Of a stretch of DNA of 64,000 nt, positions 36,161-44,922 are shown piece by piece. The DNA is from CAJJBL01 sp964519035 (GTDB lineage: Bacteria; Pseudomonadota; Alphaproteobacteria; Puniceispirillales; Marisalimonadaceae), in assembly GCA_964519035.1 (NCBI GenBank), contig CAZFKZ010000004.1, positions 1 through 64,000 of the forward strand. The letters run 5' to 3'. The notes under the pieces are model-generated. The model did not search any database. It had not been told where the DNA came from and saw only the letters and a program-made list of their open reading frames with translations. Position numbers and translations under genes: made by a program. How positions within the stretch are numbered: position 1 is the first letter of the stretch; each line of letters opens with the position of its first letter.

Positions 36161-36189
36161 AAAGGGCACGTTTAAACCACGTGCCCTTT
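36161..36189 (-). terminator. Intercistronic hairpin between TAXI receptor and TRAP permease
   Basis: AAAGGGCACGT (36161-36171) and ACGTGCCCTTT (36179-36189) form a perfect 11-bp stem with a 7-base loop. On the minus strand it is followed by a T-rich tract (TATTTTAATG). It stands between the receptor stop (36208) and permease start (36133). Such partial terminators or 3'-end stabilisers keep binding-protein mRNA more abundant than permease mRNA, which is the likely role here. Confidence 0.75.
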
Positions 36190-36207
36190 ATAAAAGTTAA
36201 GTTAATT

Positions 36208-37167
36208 TTACTTAATTAAACCTTTTTCTTTATAGTATTTAGCTGCACCAGGATGAATTGGTACTGCTGCACCATTTAAAGCATCAGCAAATTTAACTTT
36301 TTTCCAAATTGATTTAACTTCAGCAAAAGTACCATGATTATCCCAGAAAACTTTAGTCATCTTATAAACCATTTCGTCTGAAAGATCCTTATTTACAATC
36401 ATAGATGTCACAATTCCCAAAGATGGAACATCTTTATCTAATGATTTATATGCACTAGCTGGAATGTTTCCATAAATATAACCAGGGTTATTCTTTACCA
36501 AGTTATCAATTCTATTTTTAGGTAACCCGATAAATCTAATTCCAGGACTATTCTCAAGTTCAATAAAGCTTGCTTGTGGAACAGAAGTAGCTGCCATAAA
36601 CACGTCAGCTTGTCCATCTTTCATAAGAGCAACTGATTCTTTGTAACTTACCATATGCACTACACCACCATTTTTTTTAACGGTATTGAAGTCAAACCCA
36701 TATTCTTTGAAAATTGATTCGCAAAATGCGGTTCCAGTCCATTTTGGTTTACCTGGGCTAATGTTAGCACCTTTCATATCTTCAAATGTTTTGATTTTTG
36801 AATCAGCTCTGACAGCTACTTGAAAAGTTGCAGGATATAAAGTTGCAAAATAACGAATATTTTTTTGCGCTTTTTTAAACTTACCCTTACCTGCATATCC
36901 GTTGGCAACAGTGTGAGCATAACTCCAACCTATTTCAGCATCACCACCACTAACTGAAAGAACATTTGAAATTCCGCCGCCAGACGTATTTGAAGTAGCA
37001 GTTCCTTTTATTTCAGCTTGCATAGTTTGCATTATTTTTGCACCAAGGGGATACCATGATCCTCCAGCTGGACCAGAAACCATTCTAAGGAATGTGTCGG
37101 CGTTAGCCATTGTAGACGTTGCTATTATCGAAGAAGCAACAAGTATTACGCTTGAAATTCGTTTCAT
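36208..37167 (-). CDS. TAXI-family TRAP transporter solute-binding protein
   Basis: This 319-residue periplasmic protein has a signal peptide (MKRISSVILVASSIIATSTMANA) and then the TAXI signature region FLRMVSGPAGGSWYPLGAKIMQTM. The family typically binds small acids such as glutamate, 2-oxoglutarate or other carboxylates. It leads the minus-strand TRAP operon and has its own promoter. It is divergent from the HMG-CoA-lyase operon, whose enzymes probably use the imported acid. Confidence 0.94.
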   Translation of the reverse strand: MKRISSVILVASSIIATSTMANADTFLRMVSGPAGGSWYPLGAKIMQTMQAEIKGTATSNTSGGGISNVLSVSGGDAEIGWSYAHTVANGYAGKGKFKKAQKNIRYFATLYPATFQVAVRADSKIKTFEDMKGANISPGKPKWTGTAFCESIFKEYGFDFNTVKKNGGVVHMVSYKESVALMKDGQADVFMAATSVPQASFIELENSPGIRFIGLPKNRIDNLVKNNPGYIYGNIPASAYKSLDKDVPSLGIVTSMIVNKDLSDEMVYKMTKVFWDNHGTFAEVKSIWKKVKFADALNGAAVPIHPGAAKYYKEKGLIK

Positions 37168-37207
37168 TAAAAACCCCCGTTTTGTTAAATTATTAAATTA
37201 GTTAGTT

Positions 37208-37237
37208 ATTATCACAGTTTATTTGATAAAAGGTCAA
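37208..37237 (-). promoter_or_regulatory. Promoter of the TAXI receptor gene
   Basis: On the minus strand TTGACC (37237-37232) and GATAAT (37213-37208) are 18 bases apart, with TGTGATAAT giving an extended -10. Transcription would begin near 37201, about 35 bases before the ATG at 37167. This is one of the best sigma-70-like promoters visible in the window. Confidence 0.6.
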
Positions 37238-37259
37238 GTTTTGTTGTATTATTTTAAAT

Positions 37260-37319
37260 ATTATTTCAAATAATAAAAGTATAGAAGTCATGAATGCTAT
37301 ATTAACAATTTTATGTTAA
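37260..37319. promoter_or_regulatory. Two palindromes in the TRAP/HMG-CoA-lyase divergent region
   Basis: ATTATTT-C-AAATAAT (37260-37274) is a perfect 15-base palindrome 23 bases upstream of the TAXI -35 box. TTAACA-ATTTTA-TGTTAA (37302-37319) is a perfect inverted repeat about 63 bases before the lyase start. Both are AT-rich, so chance is a real alternative, but their position between divergent promoters fits operator sites. Confidence 0.35.
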
Positions 37320-37382
37320 ACAAGTTAAATATATATATTGTTTTAAAGTGTTAATATTAAATCTTAATTGGAGTAAATTGTT

Positions 37383-38321
37383 GTGGAAATAAAAAAAGTT
37401 AAAATTACAGAAGTTGGACCTCGCGATGGATTTCAATCTGAAAAAACAGTTTTAAAAACGGAAGATAAAATTAATATCATTAATGATTTAATAGATTCAG
37501 GATTCCCACGTATAGAAGTTTCTTCATTTGTCTCTCCAAAAGCAATTCCCCAATTAGCTGATGCTGAGATGATACTTAATAACGTTAAAAGAAGTACTAA
37601 TACTACTTTAGCTGCATTAGTTCCAAATGCTAGAGGGGCACTTAGAGCGGTTGAAGCAAATTTAGATGAAATTGTGGTTTTTTTGTCAGCATCTGAAAGC
37701 CATAACACAAAAAATGTAAACAGAACTGTAAAAGACTCACTAGCTGGATTTAAAGACATAGCAGACATAGCTGGAAAAAATAATATTCCAATCCAAGGAG
37801 ATATTGCCACCGCATTTGGATGTCCTTTTGAAGGAAATGTTTCTTCCAAAAGATTAGTTGAAATTTCAAAAGAATATAAACAAATGGGTTTTAAAGGAGT
37901 TACCTTAGGCGACACAACTGGAATGGCAACTCCTCCAGTAGTAACCGAAGCTGTTGATTCAATTAGACAAGCTTTGCCAGATTTTAATATTACACTGCAT
38001 TTTCACAATACAAGAGGTATTGGTTTAGCTAACGTAATGTCTGCTTTAAATTTAGGTATAACAGATTATGAAAGTTGTTTTGGTGGAATGGGAGGTTGTC
38101 CTTTTGCGCCAAATGCGACTGGTAATATTTGTTCAGAAGATTTAATTTATTTGTTACATGAAATGGGTATTGAAACAGGTATTGATTTAGATAAATTAAT
38201 TTCAATTGCGCAAAATGTAGAAAATTTAGTAGGTCATAAGTTGCCCGGTCAAGTAATGAGAGCTGGGCATAGATTATTATCCTATTCAATGGATGAAGTT
38301 CCTACAGCTGTTGGTGCTTAA
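37383..38321 (+). CDS. Hydroxymethylglutaryl-CoA lyase family protein
   Basis: This 312-residue TIM-barrel lyase has EVGPRDGFQSEKTVL (metal Asp and catalytic Arg region), HFHNTRGIGLANV (metal His pair) and FGGMGGCPFAPNATGN, the loop with the catalytic cysteine of HMG-CoA lyase. Known reaction: HMG-CoA to acetoacetate and acetyl-CoA; some homologues cleave related 3-hydroxy-3-methyl acyl-CoAs such as citramalyl-CoA. The start is GTG at 37383 with GGAG 9 bases upstream. It opens an operon with a CoA-transferase and crotonase, which supports a CoA-thioester substrate. Confidence 0.92.
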   Translation: MEIKKVKITEVGPRDGFQSEKTVLKTEDKINIINDLIDSGFPRIEVSSFVSPKAIPQLADAEMILNNVKRSTNTTLAALVPNARGALRAVEANLDEIVVFLSASESHNTKNVNRTVKDSLAGFKDIADIAGKNNIPIQGDIATAFGCPFEGNVSSKRLVEISKEYKQMGFKGVTLGDTTGMATPPVVTEAVDSIRQALPDFNITLHFHNTRGIGLANVMSALNLGITDYESCFGGMGGCPFAPNATGNICSEDLIYLLHEMGIETGIDLDKLISIAQNVENLVGHKLPGQVMRAGHRLLSYSMDEVPTAVGA

Positions 38322-39482
38322 ATGGAAAAAGATAATACTAATGGAGCACTTTCAGGTATCAAAGTAATTGATCTTACAAGAGTACTTTCAGGCCCATTTT
38401 GTACTATGTTGTTAGCTGATATGGGAGCTGAGGTTATTAAAATCGAACCTCCAAAAGGTGACAATGTAAGAAATCAAGGAGATATGGTTGACGGTTACAG
38501 CTCATACTTTGCTCAGTTTAATAGAAATAAAAAATCCGTAATTTTAGATTTATACAAAGAAGCTGATAAAGATATTCTTAAATTATTATTGAGTGATGCA
38601 GATGTTGTTGTAGAAAATTTTAAAGCTGGGGTTTTTGCTAAAATGGGTTTTGATGACCAAGTCTTAAAATCTATAAATCCAAGACTAATTAGTGCTTCTG
38701 TAAATGGTTTTGGTAGTAAAGGTGAGATGAGTGAAAGGCCTGCTTTTGATTTTATTGCACAGGCTTTAAGTGGTTTTATGTCTTTAAATGGAACAGAAGG
38801 CAGTGGACCAATGCGTTCTGCCATACCTATATCTGATTTAGTAGCAGGACTATATTGTTCTTTTGGTATTGTGTGTGCTTTACACTCAAGAGTAAAAAGC
38901 AATAAAGGTCAAAAAGTTGAATCAAGTTTAACGTCTGGATTAATTTCGATGATGGCTTATTTATCGTCAGAAAGTTTTGTAAATGGCATAGCTCCAAAAA
39001 AATCAGGTAATAATCATCCTATTTTAGCACCCTATGGTTTATTTAAATCATCAGACGGAGAGGTGGCTGTGGCCCCGGCAAGTAACAAATTTTGTAGTAT
39101 ATTTTTGGAATGTATTGGATTAACAGATTTATTAAATCAGGAAATTTATAAAAATAACGAAAATAGGATGAAAAATAGATTAACTTTAAATGATATAATT
39201 AACAAAAAAATGATAAAGGAAACATCTGATTATTGGATTAAAAAATTAAATGACTCTGGTTGTCCTGCTGCTAAAGTAGCATCTCTTCCAGAAGCTCTTA
39301 ATAGTCAATTGATTAAAGACACTGAAATGGTGATAAGCTCATCAGGTCCTGAAGGAAGAAAAATTAAAATGACAGGATTTCCAGTGAAATTATCTGAAAC
39401 ACCCGCTCAACTATATAGATCTCCTCCATTACTAGGTGAGCATACAGACGAAGTTCTAAAGGCATTAAAAAATAATAATTAA
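38322..39482 (+). CDS. Class III CoA-transferase (CaiB/BaiF family)
   Basis: This 386-residue enzyme starts on the base after the lyase stop codon. N-terminal motifs IDLTRVLSGPFCTMLLADMG and VIKIEPPKGDNVRNQG and the SDLVAGLY segment (catalytic Asp) place it in family III. It would transfer CoA from a donor such as succinyl-CoA to a carboxylic acid, making the substrate for the neighbouring hydratase and lyase. The acid is not known. Confidence 0.92.
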   Translation: MEKDNTNGALSGIKVIDLTRVLSGPFCTMLLADMGAEVIKIEPPKGDNVRNQGDMVDGYSSYFAQFNRNKKSVILDLYKEADKDILKLLLSDADVVVENFKAGVFAKMGFDDQVLKSINPRLISASVNGFGSKGEMSERPAFDFIAQALSGFMSLNGTEGSGPMRSAIPISDLVAGLYCSFGIVCALHSRVKSNKGQKVESSLTSGLISMMAYLSSESFVNGIAPKKSGNNHPILAPYGLFKSSDGEVAVAPASNKFCSIFLECIGLTDLLNQEIYKNNENRMKNRLTLNDIINKKMIKETSDYWIKKLNDSGCPAAKVASLPEALNSQLIKDTEMVISSSGPEGRKIKMTGFPVKLSETPAQLYRSPPLLGEHTDEVLKALKNNN

Positions 39483-39494
39483 ACGAGGGTTATA

Positions 39495-40286
39495 ATGGAA
39501 TTAAAAACAATAAATTTTAAAATAGAAAATGACATAGCATTTATTGAATTAAATAGGCCTGATCATTATAATTCGTTAAATCAAGATATGGCAGAAGATT
39601 TATTCAAGGTATCGTTAGAATGTGATGATAATACAAATATAAGGTCAGTGCTATTAACTGGAGTTGGTGATAAAGCTTTTTGTGCAGGTGGTGATTTAAA
39701 TTCATTTAATAAATACGGTGATAAAATTTCTAGCCATTTAAAAGAAGTTACAACTATTCTTCACGGAGCGATTTCAAGATTATCAAGAATGAATGCTCCT
39801 CTGGTGGTCGCTGTCAATGGTGTTGCTGCTGGTGCGGGATTCTCTTTTGTAGGTTTTGCAGATATTGCAATTGCATCAACAAACGCTACATTTGTATCAG
39901 CCTATTCTAAAGCAGGTTTAACACCAGACGGGTCTTCTACCTATTTTCTTCCAAGAATTATTGGTAGTAGAAGATATACTGAATTAGTTCTAACTAATAG
40001 AGTTTTAAGTGCAGACGAAGCTTTAGATTGGGGGCTTATAAATAAAGTTGTAGACTTTAAAGATTTACAAACCGAAGCTCTTATACTAGCTAAAAAGTTT
40101 GCTGAAGGTCCTACTTTAGCTTATGGCAAAATAAAAAATTTAGTACATAATAGTTTTATAGATTCATTAGAGGGACAAATGGAATTTGAAGCTAGAATGA
40201 TTGCGGAATCAGCTAAAACTAAAGACGGAATTAAAGGTGTGGATGGTTTTGTAAATAAAAAGTCAGTCTCTTTTACAGGTGAATAA
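39495..40286 (+). CDS. Enoyl-CoA hydratase/isomerase family protein
   Basis: This 263-residue crotonase has the oxyanion-hole segments AFCAGGDLNSF and VNGVAAGAGFSFVGFADIA. The two catalytic glutamates of a classical hydratase are not in the usual place; instead LTPDGSSTYFLPRIIG resembles the PaaG/isomerase subgroup, where an Asp acts. It may therefore hydrate, isomerise or otherwise process the acyl-CoA. It is 12 bp after the CoA-transferase. Confidence 0.88.
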   Translation: MELKTINFKIENDIAFIELNRPDHYNSLNQDMAEDLFKVSLECDDNTNIRSVLLTGVGDKAFCAGGDLNSFNKYGDKISSHLKEVTTILHGAISRLSRMNAPLVVAVNGVAAGAGFSFVGFADIAIASTNATFVSAYSKAGLTPDGSSTYFLPRIIGSRRYTELVLTNRVLSADEALDWGLINKVVDFKDLQTEALILAKKFAEGPTLAYGKIKNLVHNSFIDSLEGQMEFEARMIAESAKTKDGIKGVDGFVNKKSVSFTGE

Positions 40287-40301
40287 AAATTAAGGACGTA
40301 A

Positions 40302-41393
40302 ATGACTATTAACATTTTAGCTTTTGATGGTGACGGTATCGGTCCAGAAATAATGACTTCAACTTTGGATGTTATAAGTTTTTTAAACACAAAGTTAAAC
40401 TTAAACATTAATATTGAAAAAGAAGTCATAGGATTTAAATCTTTAGAAACAGATGGAACAACTTTCACAGAAAAAGCTTTGTTTAAATCAAAAGAAGCGG
40501 ATGGGATTATTTTAGGTCCAGTTGACCATAATAATTATCCTGACAAATCAGAAGGTGGGGTAAATCCTTCAGGCATTCTTCGTATAAAATTAGATTTGTT
40601 TGCCAATATTAGGCCAGCAAAAAATTATAAAAATGTTAAATCTCTATCTAAAAATATGAATTTAATAATTGTAAGAGAGAATACTGAAGGGTTCTATGCA
40701 GACAGGAACATGTTTGACGGTAATGGTGAATTTAGTCCTGTTCAGGGTGTTGGTCTGGCATTTAGAAAAATTACAAAAAAAGCTTCTTTAAGAATAGCTG
40801 AATCTGCTTTTAACATTGCTAAGAACATATCTGCATCAACGGATAAAAAAATTAGAGTACATGCTATTCACAAAGCAAATGTAATGAGACTTACTGATGG
40901 AATTTTTCTAGATGCTTGTCGTCAGATCTCCTTAAAATATGATAATATACATTATAAAGAGATGTTAGTTGATGCTTGTGCCGCTCACATAGTAAGGGAT
41001 CCAAGTCAATTTGATATCATTTTGACTACTAATATGTTTGGTGATATTTTGTCAGACTTAGCTACAGAATTATCTGGTTCTTTGGGCTTGGCGGGCTCAT
41101 TAAACGCTGGTGAAAGTCAAGCTATGGCTCAAGCACAACATGGTTCTGCTAATGATATTGCTGGGAAAAACATCGCTAATCCAATATCATTAATATTATC
41201 TACTAGCATGTTATTAAATTGGTTGGGAGATAAAAGAAAGTTGGAGAACCTTATTTTAGCATCGAGATTAATAAATAATTCTGTTATAAAGCTTTTAGAA
41301 ACTGAAATAAACTTAACTAAAGACCTTGGTGGAACAACTTCAACGCAAGAAACAACAAAAAAGTTAATTAATATTTTGAATCACTTTATTTAA
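40302..41393 (+). CDS. Isocitrate/isopropylmalate dehydrogenase family protein
   Basis: This 363-residue NAD(P)-dependent oxidative decarboxylase has DGDGIGPEIM at the N-terminus, the RENTEGFYAD substrate loop, HKANVMRLTDG with the catalytic Lys, and NMFGDILSDLATELSGSLGLAGSLN (metal aspartates). It differs from housekeeping LeuB in several conserved positions and lies outside any leucine operon. Its position next to a PrpF-like isomerase suggests oxidation of a 2-hydroxy tri- or dicarboxylate. The family also includes tartrate/malate dehydrogenases. Confidence 0.9.
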   Translation: MTINILAFDGDGIGPEIMTSTLDVISFLNTKLNLNINIEKEVIGFKSLETDGTTFTEKALFKSKEADGIILGPVDHNNYPDKSEGGVNPSGILRIKLDLFANIRPAKNYKNVKSLSKNMNLIIVRENTEGFYADRNMFDGNGEFSPVQGVGLAFRKITKKASLRIAESAFNIAKNISASTDKKIRVHAIHKANVMRLTDGIFLDACRQISLKYDNIHYKEMLVDACAAHIVRDPSQFDIILTTNMFGDILSDLATELSGSLGLAGSLNAGESQAMAQAQHGSANDIAGKNIANPISLILSTSMLLNWLGDKRKLENLILASRLINNSVIKLLETEINLTKDLGGTTSTQETTKKLINILNHFI

Positions 41394-41400
41394 TAAAATT

Positions 41401-42501
41401 ATGTCAGATCAAATATCAATACCTACAGTCTATATGAGAGGAGGTACTTCTAAAGGGCTACTCTTCAATAAAAAACATTTGCCTATTAACCAGACTAAGT
41501 TGACAAGCTATTTACTTGCAGCCATGGGCTCTCCAGACACAAGGCAAATAAATGGGATGGGCGGAGCTACTTCAGTCACTAGTAAAGTTTGTATTATATC
41601 AAAAAGTGAAATTGCTAATGTTGATATTGACTATTTCTTTGCTCAGGTCTTAATTGATGAAGCTAAGGTTGATTATGGCCCTACTTGTGGAAACATGCTT
41701 TCTGCGGTTGGCCCTTTTGCTATAGAACAAGGTTTAATTGAAGCAACAGAAACCTATACTAAAATTGTAATAAGATCTGTAAACACAGGTGCAATAATTG
41801 ATGCAACAATCCCCACTCCTAAAAAATTACTAACCTACTCTGGTGATTATAAAATTGCAGGAGTTCCAGGTAATGGGTCTCCAATCCTATTAAAATTTAA
41901 AAATATTGTAGGAGGAGCAACTGGAAAGCTTTTGCCTGCTGGACAAACAGTAACAAATATTAAAGGTGTTGAAGTAACTTGTTTAGATGTATCAATGCCA
42001 ATTGCGATGGCCAATGCAAAGGATTTTGGCATAGACGGTAATGAAACTTCTTTAGTTTTAAATTCTAATAAAAATTTATTAAAAAAAATTGAAGAAATAC
42101 GCCTGCTTGCAGGTTTAGAGATGGGCATGGGAAACGTAAATGGTAAAGTCTTACCAAAATTTGCACTACTATCTAAGCCTTTGCATGGAGGCACAATTAC
42201 CTCAAGATATTTTACTCCTAAAACATGTCACGAGTCCCACGCTGCAACAGGCACTAATTGTATTGCTTCTGCATGTTTGATTTCAGGAACTGTGGCTTCA
42301 AAAATTGCAAATATCAAAGCTACTGGAGAAGATACAATTATAATTGAGCATCCTTTGGGGTCTATAGATTGTATAGTGGAGACTTCAAGAACAACCCAAG
42401 AAACAGATAGTAAATATATAAAATCTTGCGGTGTATATCGTACCTCAAGAAAAATTATGGATGGAAATATCTATATCCCAAAAGACATTGAAAATGATTA
42501 A
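41401..42501 (+). CDS. PrpF-like isomerase (2-methylaconitate/4-oxalomesaconate type)
   Basis: This 366-residue protein has two diaminopimelate-epimerase-like halves. Motifs are VYMRGGTSKGLLF at the start, DYGPTCGNMLSAVGPFAIE with the first Cys, and CHESHAATGTNCIASACLISG in the second half. Characterised relatives move double bonds or change cis/trans geometry in aconitate-like acids (PrpF with AcnD; 4-oxalomesaconate tautomerase). No AcnD-like aconitase or prpB/C gene is nearby, so propionate catabolism is unlikely. It follows the dehydrogenase by 7 bp. Confidence 0.9.
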   Translation: MSDQISIPTVYMRGGTSKGLLFNKKHLPINQTKLTSYLLAAMGSPDTRQINGMGGATSVTSKVCIISKSEIANVDIDYFFAQVLIDEAKVDYGPTCGNMLSAVGPFAIEQGLIEATETYTKIVIRSVNTGAIIDATIPTPKKLLTYSGDYKIAGVPGNGSPILLKFKNIVGGATGKLLPAGQTVTNIKGVEVTCLDVSMPIAMANAKDFGIDGNETSLVLNSNKNLLKKIEEIRLLAGLEMGMGNVNGKVLPKFALLSKPLHGGTITSRYFTPKTCHESHAATGTNCIASACLISGTVASKIANIKATGEDTIIIEHPLGSIDCIVETSRTTQETDSKYIKSCGVYRTSRKIMDGNIYIPKDIEND

Positions 42502-43564
42502 AATAACATCCTCTTATTTTGATTTTCTTTTTGACTGGTGGCCTCAAAAATGGAGATATATATTAAGTTTGATTTTAGCTGTAATAAGTAGTTTTATAGC
42601 TTATTATCTAGGGCTGCCTTTACCATGGATGCTAGGACCTTTATTAGGGTGTGGTTTTTTTTCAGCAATTGGTAAACCGGTTATAATAGGAAAAAAACCA
42701 AGACCTCTTTGTAGAGCGCTTTTAGGTTGTACAATTGGAGCCAATTTTGGCCCAGAAATACTGGATAGGATATCTGAGATTGGAATGTCTTTATTGTTTA
42801 TTCCTGGTTTTGTAATGATAATGGGGTTTACAACTTATATATATTTATCCAAAATTATGAAACTGAACAAATCAACATCCGTTTATGGTTCTATACCTGG
42901 CGGTTTGAATGAAATGGTTATTCTTGGGCAAGAAATAGGTGCTGATCCAAGAACTCTTGTTTTAATTCATGCAACAAGAATAGTGGTAGTAGTTTTTTTA
43001 GCTTCTTTGTTAATTTTATTTGTTCCAAATATAGGAATAAAAAATATGCCCCAACCTGATTTATTTTACAATTGGCAACAGCTTCCATTTGTATTTTTAA
43101 TTTCAATTCTTGGATGGTTTTTAGCTGTTAAATTCAAAGTTCCTGGTCCAACAATAATAGGGCCGATGATTTTATCTGCTTTTATTCATGTTTTTGAAAT
43201 AGTTGATGCTATGCCAATATATATATTAGTAATTTCTATTCAAATTTTGTTGGGTTCGGCTCTTGGATGTTTGTTTAAAAATATTACGTTAAAAGAAATG
43301 TCTGGTCCAATTCTGGCAGGACTTATTACAACTTTAATTTCTATTATCCCATTAGCTTTAATCTATTTTATTTTAATAAATTTAGGTTATGATCCATTGT
43401 CAATCTTGTTAGCTTTTTCACCTGGTGGTCAATCTGAAATGAACATTCTAGCTCTTTCAATTGGAGCTGATATGTCATTTATAAGTCCTCATCATATGTT
43501 TAGAGTTTTTCTTGTGATTATATGTGCTGGAGTTTTACATAAAATTTTGAAAAAAAATATCTAA
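42494..43564 (+). CDS. AbrB-family (ammonia monooxygenase-like) membrane protein
   Basis: The ATG at 42494 overlaps the PrpF stop by 8 bp and gives 356 residues. About ten hydrophobic segments are arranged in two repeats: YYLGLPLPWMLGPLLGCG near residue 35 and a similar VPGPTIIGPMILSAF segment later. These fit the AbrB duplication family of putative regulators/permeases. The name is historical; these proteins are membrane proteins that often accompany organic-acid gene clusters. Its job here may be acid transport or sensing. Confidence 0.83.
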   Translation: MIKITSSYFDFLFDWWPQKWRYILSLILAVISSFIAYYLGLPLPWMLGPLLGCGFFSAIGKPVIIGKKPRPLCRALLGCTIGANFGPEILDRISEIGMSLLFIPGFVMIMGFTTYIYLSKIMKLNKSTSVYGSIPGGLNEMVILGQEIGADPRTLVLIHATRIVVVVFLASLLILFVPNIGIKNMPQPDLFYNWQQLPFVFLISILGWFLAVKFKVPGPTIIGPMILSAFIHVFEIVDAMPIYILVISIQILLGSALGCLFKNITLKEMSGPILAGLITTLISIIPLALIYFILINLGYDPLSILLAFSPGGQSEMNILALSIGADMSFISPHHMFRVFLVIICAGVLHKILKKNI

Positions 43565-43578
43565 TTAAAATTTATCAA

Positions 43579-43971
43579 CTATGCTTTTTTAATATTATTT
43601 ATCAAGCTCATTTTTATGTTATCTACAAAAGGTATATCCTCAATCCAGGACATTTCAAAGCCCTCTATACAGCCAATATTATATCCATACTGATTTGGGT
43701 CAGATCTTCTTTTATGGTGAGTATTTATACCACATATTTTACAAAAAAAATGTTCAGCTATTTTTGTATTCCATTTATAGGAGGTTAAATTTTTTTCCCC
43801 TGATGTAATAGTTAATTCATCTATTAAAGCTGTTCCCATCACAAAGCCTTTTCTAGAACACATGGAGCAATTACATCTTCGTAAATCTCTAATTTTTGTG
43901 TTTATCGTAAATTTAACTGATCCGCAGTGACACTTTCCTTTAAGAGGTAAGGTTAAATCATTTATGTTCAT
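43579..43971 (-). CDS. GFA/Mss4-fold zinc protein (glutathione-dependent formaldehyde-activating enzyme family)
   Basis: This 130-residue protein has zinc-site motifs GKCHCGSVKF (residues 13-22), RCNCSMCSRKG and FFCKICG. The family includes the S-hydroxymethylglutathione-forming enzyme Gfa and many uncharacterised CENP-V-like proteins. It is encoded on the minus strand just downstream of the aldolase gene (17 bp), so it may belong to that unit. Formaldehyde metabolism cannot be claimed from the sequence alone. Confidence 0.87.
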   Translation of the reverse strand: MNINDLTLPLKGKCHCGSVKFTINTKIRDLRRCNCSMCSRKGFVMGTALIDELTITSGEKNLTSYKWNTKIAEHFFCKICGINTHHKRRSDPNQYGYNIGCIEGFEMSWIEDIPFVDNIKMSLINNIKKA

Positions 43972-43988
43972 TAATTCTCTTTTGTTCT

Positions 43989-44888
43989 TTAAAATGCAAA
44001 TCCAAATTCATCCCTTAATGTATTGGCTAATTCAGCACTTTTTTCTTTTGAAATTTGCTGGAATGGTGGCCTTAAATTATTCCACATAGGATTTTTTGTT
44101 TGAATGGCTAATAAAGCTTTTTGTGCTGGAATTGGAGCATAATCTTGAAATAATAATCGAACTGATTTTACTTTCTTTTGAAGTTTTTCAGCTTCATCCC
44201 AATTTTTAGAATGGCAAAGGTCTATGACACTTGCAATATCTTTACTATTTAAATTTGCTGTTGCTGATATACAACCTGGCGCGCCAAGTTTAATTGCTTC
44301 AATCACAGGCAGTTCTGCTCCTGGATATACAATTAAGTCTTTAATTTTTAATAAAGCTTCTGTATTCTCCCATACACCTGAGCTATCTTTTATTCCAACT
44401 ATAGTCTCAGGAAAAGAAGATTTTAATTTTTGAACAAGATCTATTGATAAGCCAACGCCACAAACTTGTGGAATGTGATACAAGTAAATTTTAAGCTTAT
44501 TAGTATTCACACCTTCAATTAATTTTTCAAAATGTTCAAATAAACCATCATCAGTCATTCCTTTAAAATAAAAAGGAGGTAACGTCATCACTCCATGACA
44601 CCCCATATCAATTGCATGTTTAGTTAGTTTAATAGTATCAGGTAAGTTACATAATCCTGTTCCAGGAATTAATATATCTGGATCAATACCACTTTTTATT
44701 AAGCCCTCAAGAGCATCCATTCTTTCGTCATTTCCAACGGACAGAGCTTCTCCTGTAGTTCCAAATGGTGCAAGTCCTGAACAACCGTTATTTAGCAAAT
44801 CTTTAGCTAGATCATTATACATCTTTTGATCAAGTTTTAGTTGCTTATCAAATGGTGTTAGTATTGGTGCTATCAAACCTTTAATCAT
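43989..44888 (-). CDS. Dihydrodipicolinate synthase/N-acetylneuraminate lyase family aldolase
   Basis: The ATG at 44888 with GGAGA 7 bases upstream gives 299 residues; an ATG 12 codons earlier lacks a good site. This is a TIM-barrel class I aldolase with PFGTTGEALSVG (pyruvate-binding loop), LYHIP (catalytic Tyr) and VGIKDSSG carrying the Schiff-base Lys. It could catalyse lysine synthesis, but its place in a catabolic region divergent from a dehydrogenase favours degradation of a 2-oxo-4-hydroxy acid. Confidence 0.87.
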   Translation of the reverse strand: MIKGLIAPILTPFDKQLKLDQKMYNDLAKDLLNNGCSGLAPFGTTGEALSVGNDERMDALEGLIKSGIDPDILIPGTGLCNLPDTIKLTKHAIDMGCHGVMTLPPFYFKGMTDDGLFEHFEKLIEGVNTNKLKIYLYHIPQVCGVGLSIDLVQKLKSSFPETIVGIKDSSGVWENTEALLKIKDLIVYPGAELPVIEAIKLGAPGCISATANLNSKDIASVIDLCHSKNWDEAEKLQKKVKSVRLLFQDYAPIPAQKALLAIQTKNPMWNNLRPPFQQISKEKSAELANTLRDEFGFAF

Positions 44889-44922
44889 TTTTTCTCCATA
44901 TAAATAAAATTCATCCCTTAAC

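Noticed and set aside
37433..37915. 160-codon minus-strand frame inside the HMG-CoA-lyase-like gene
   Set aside because: Antisense shadow of a conserved TIM-barrel gene; low-complexity translation and no start signals.
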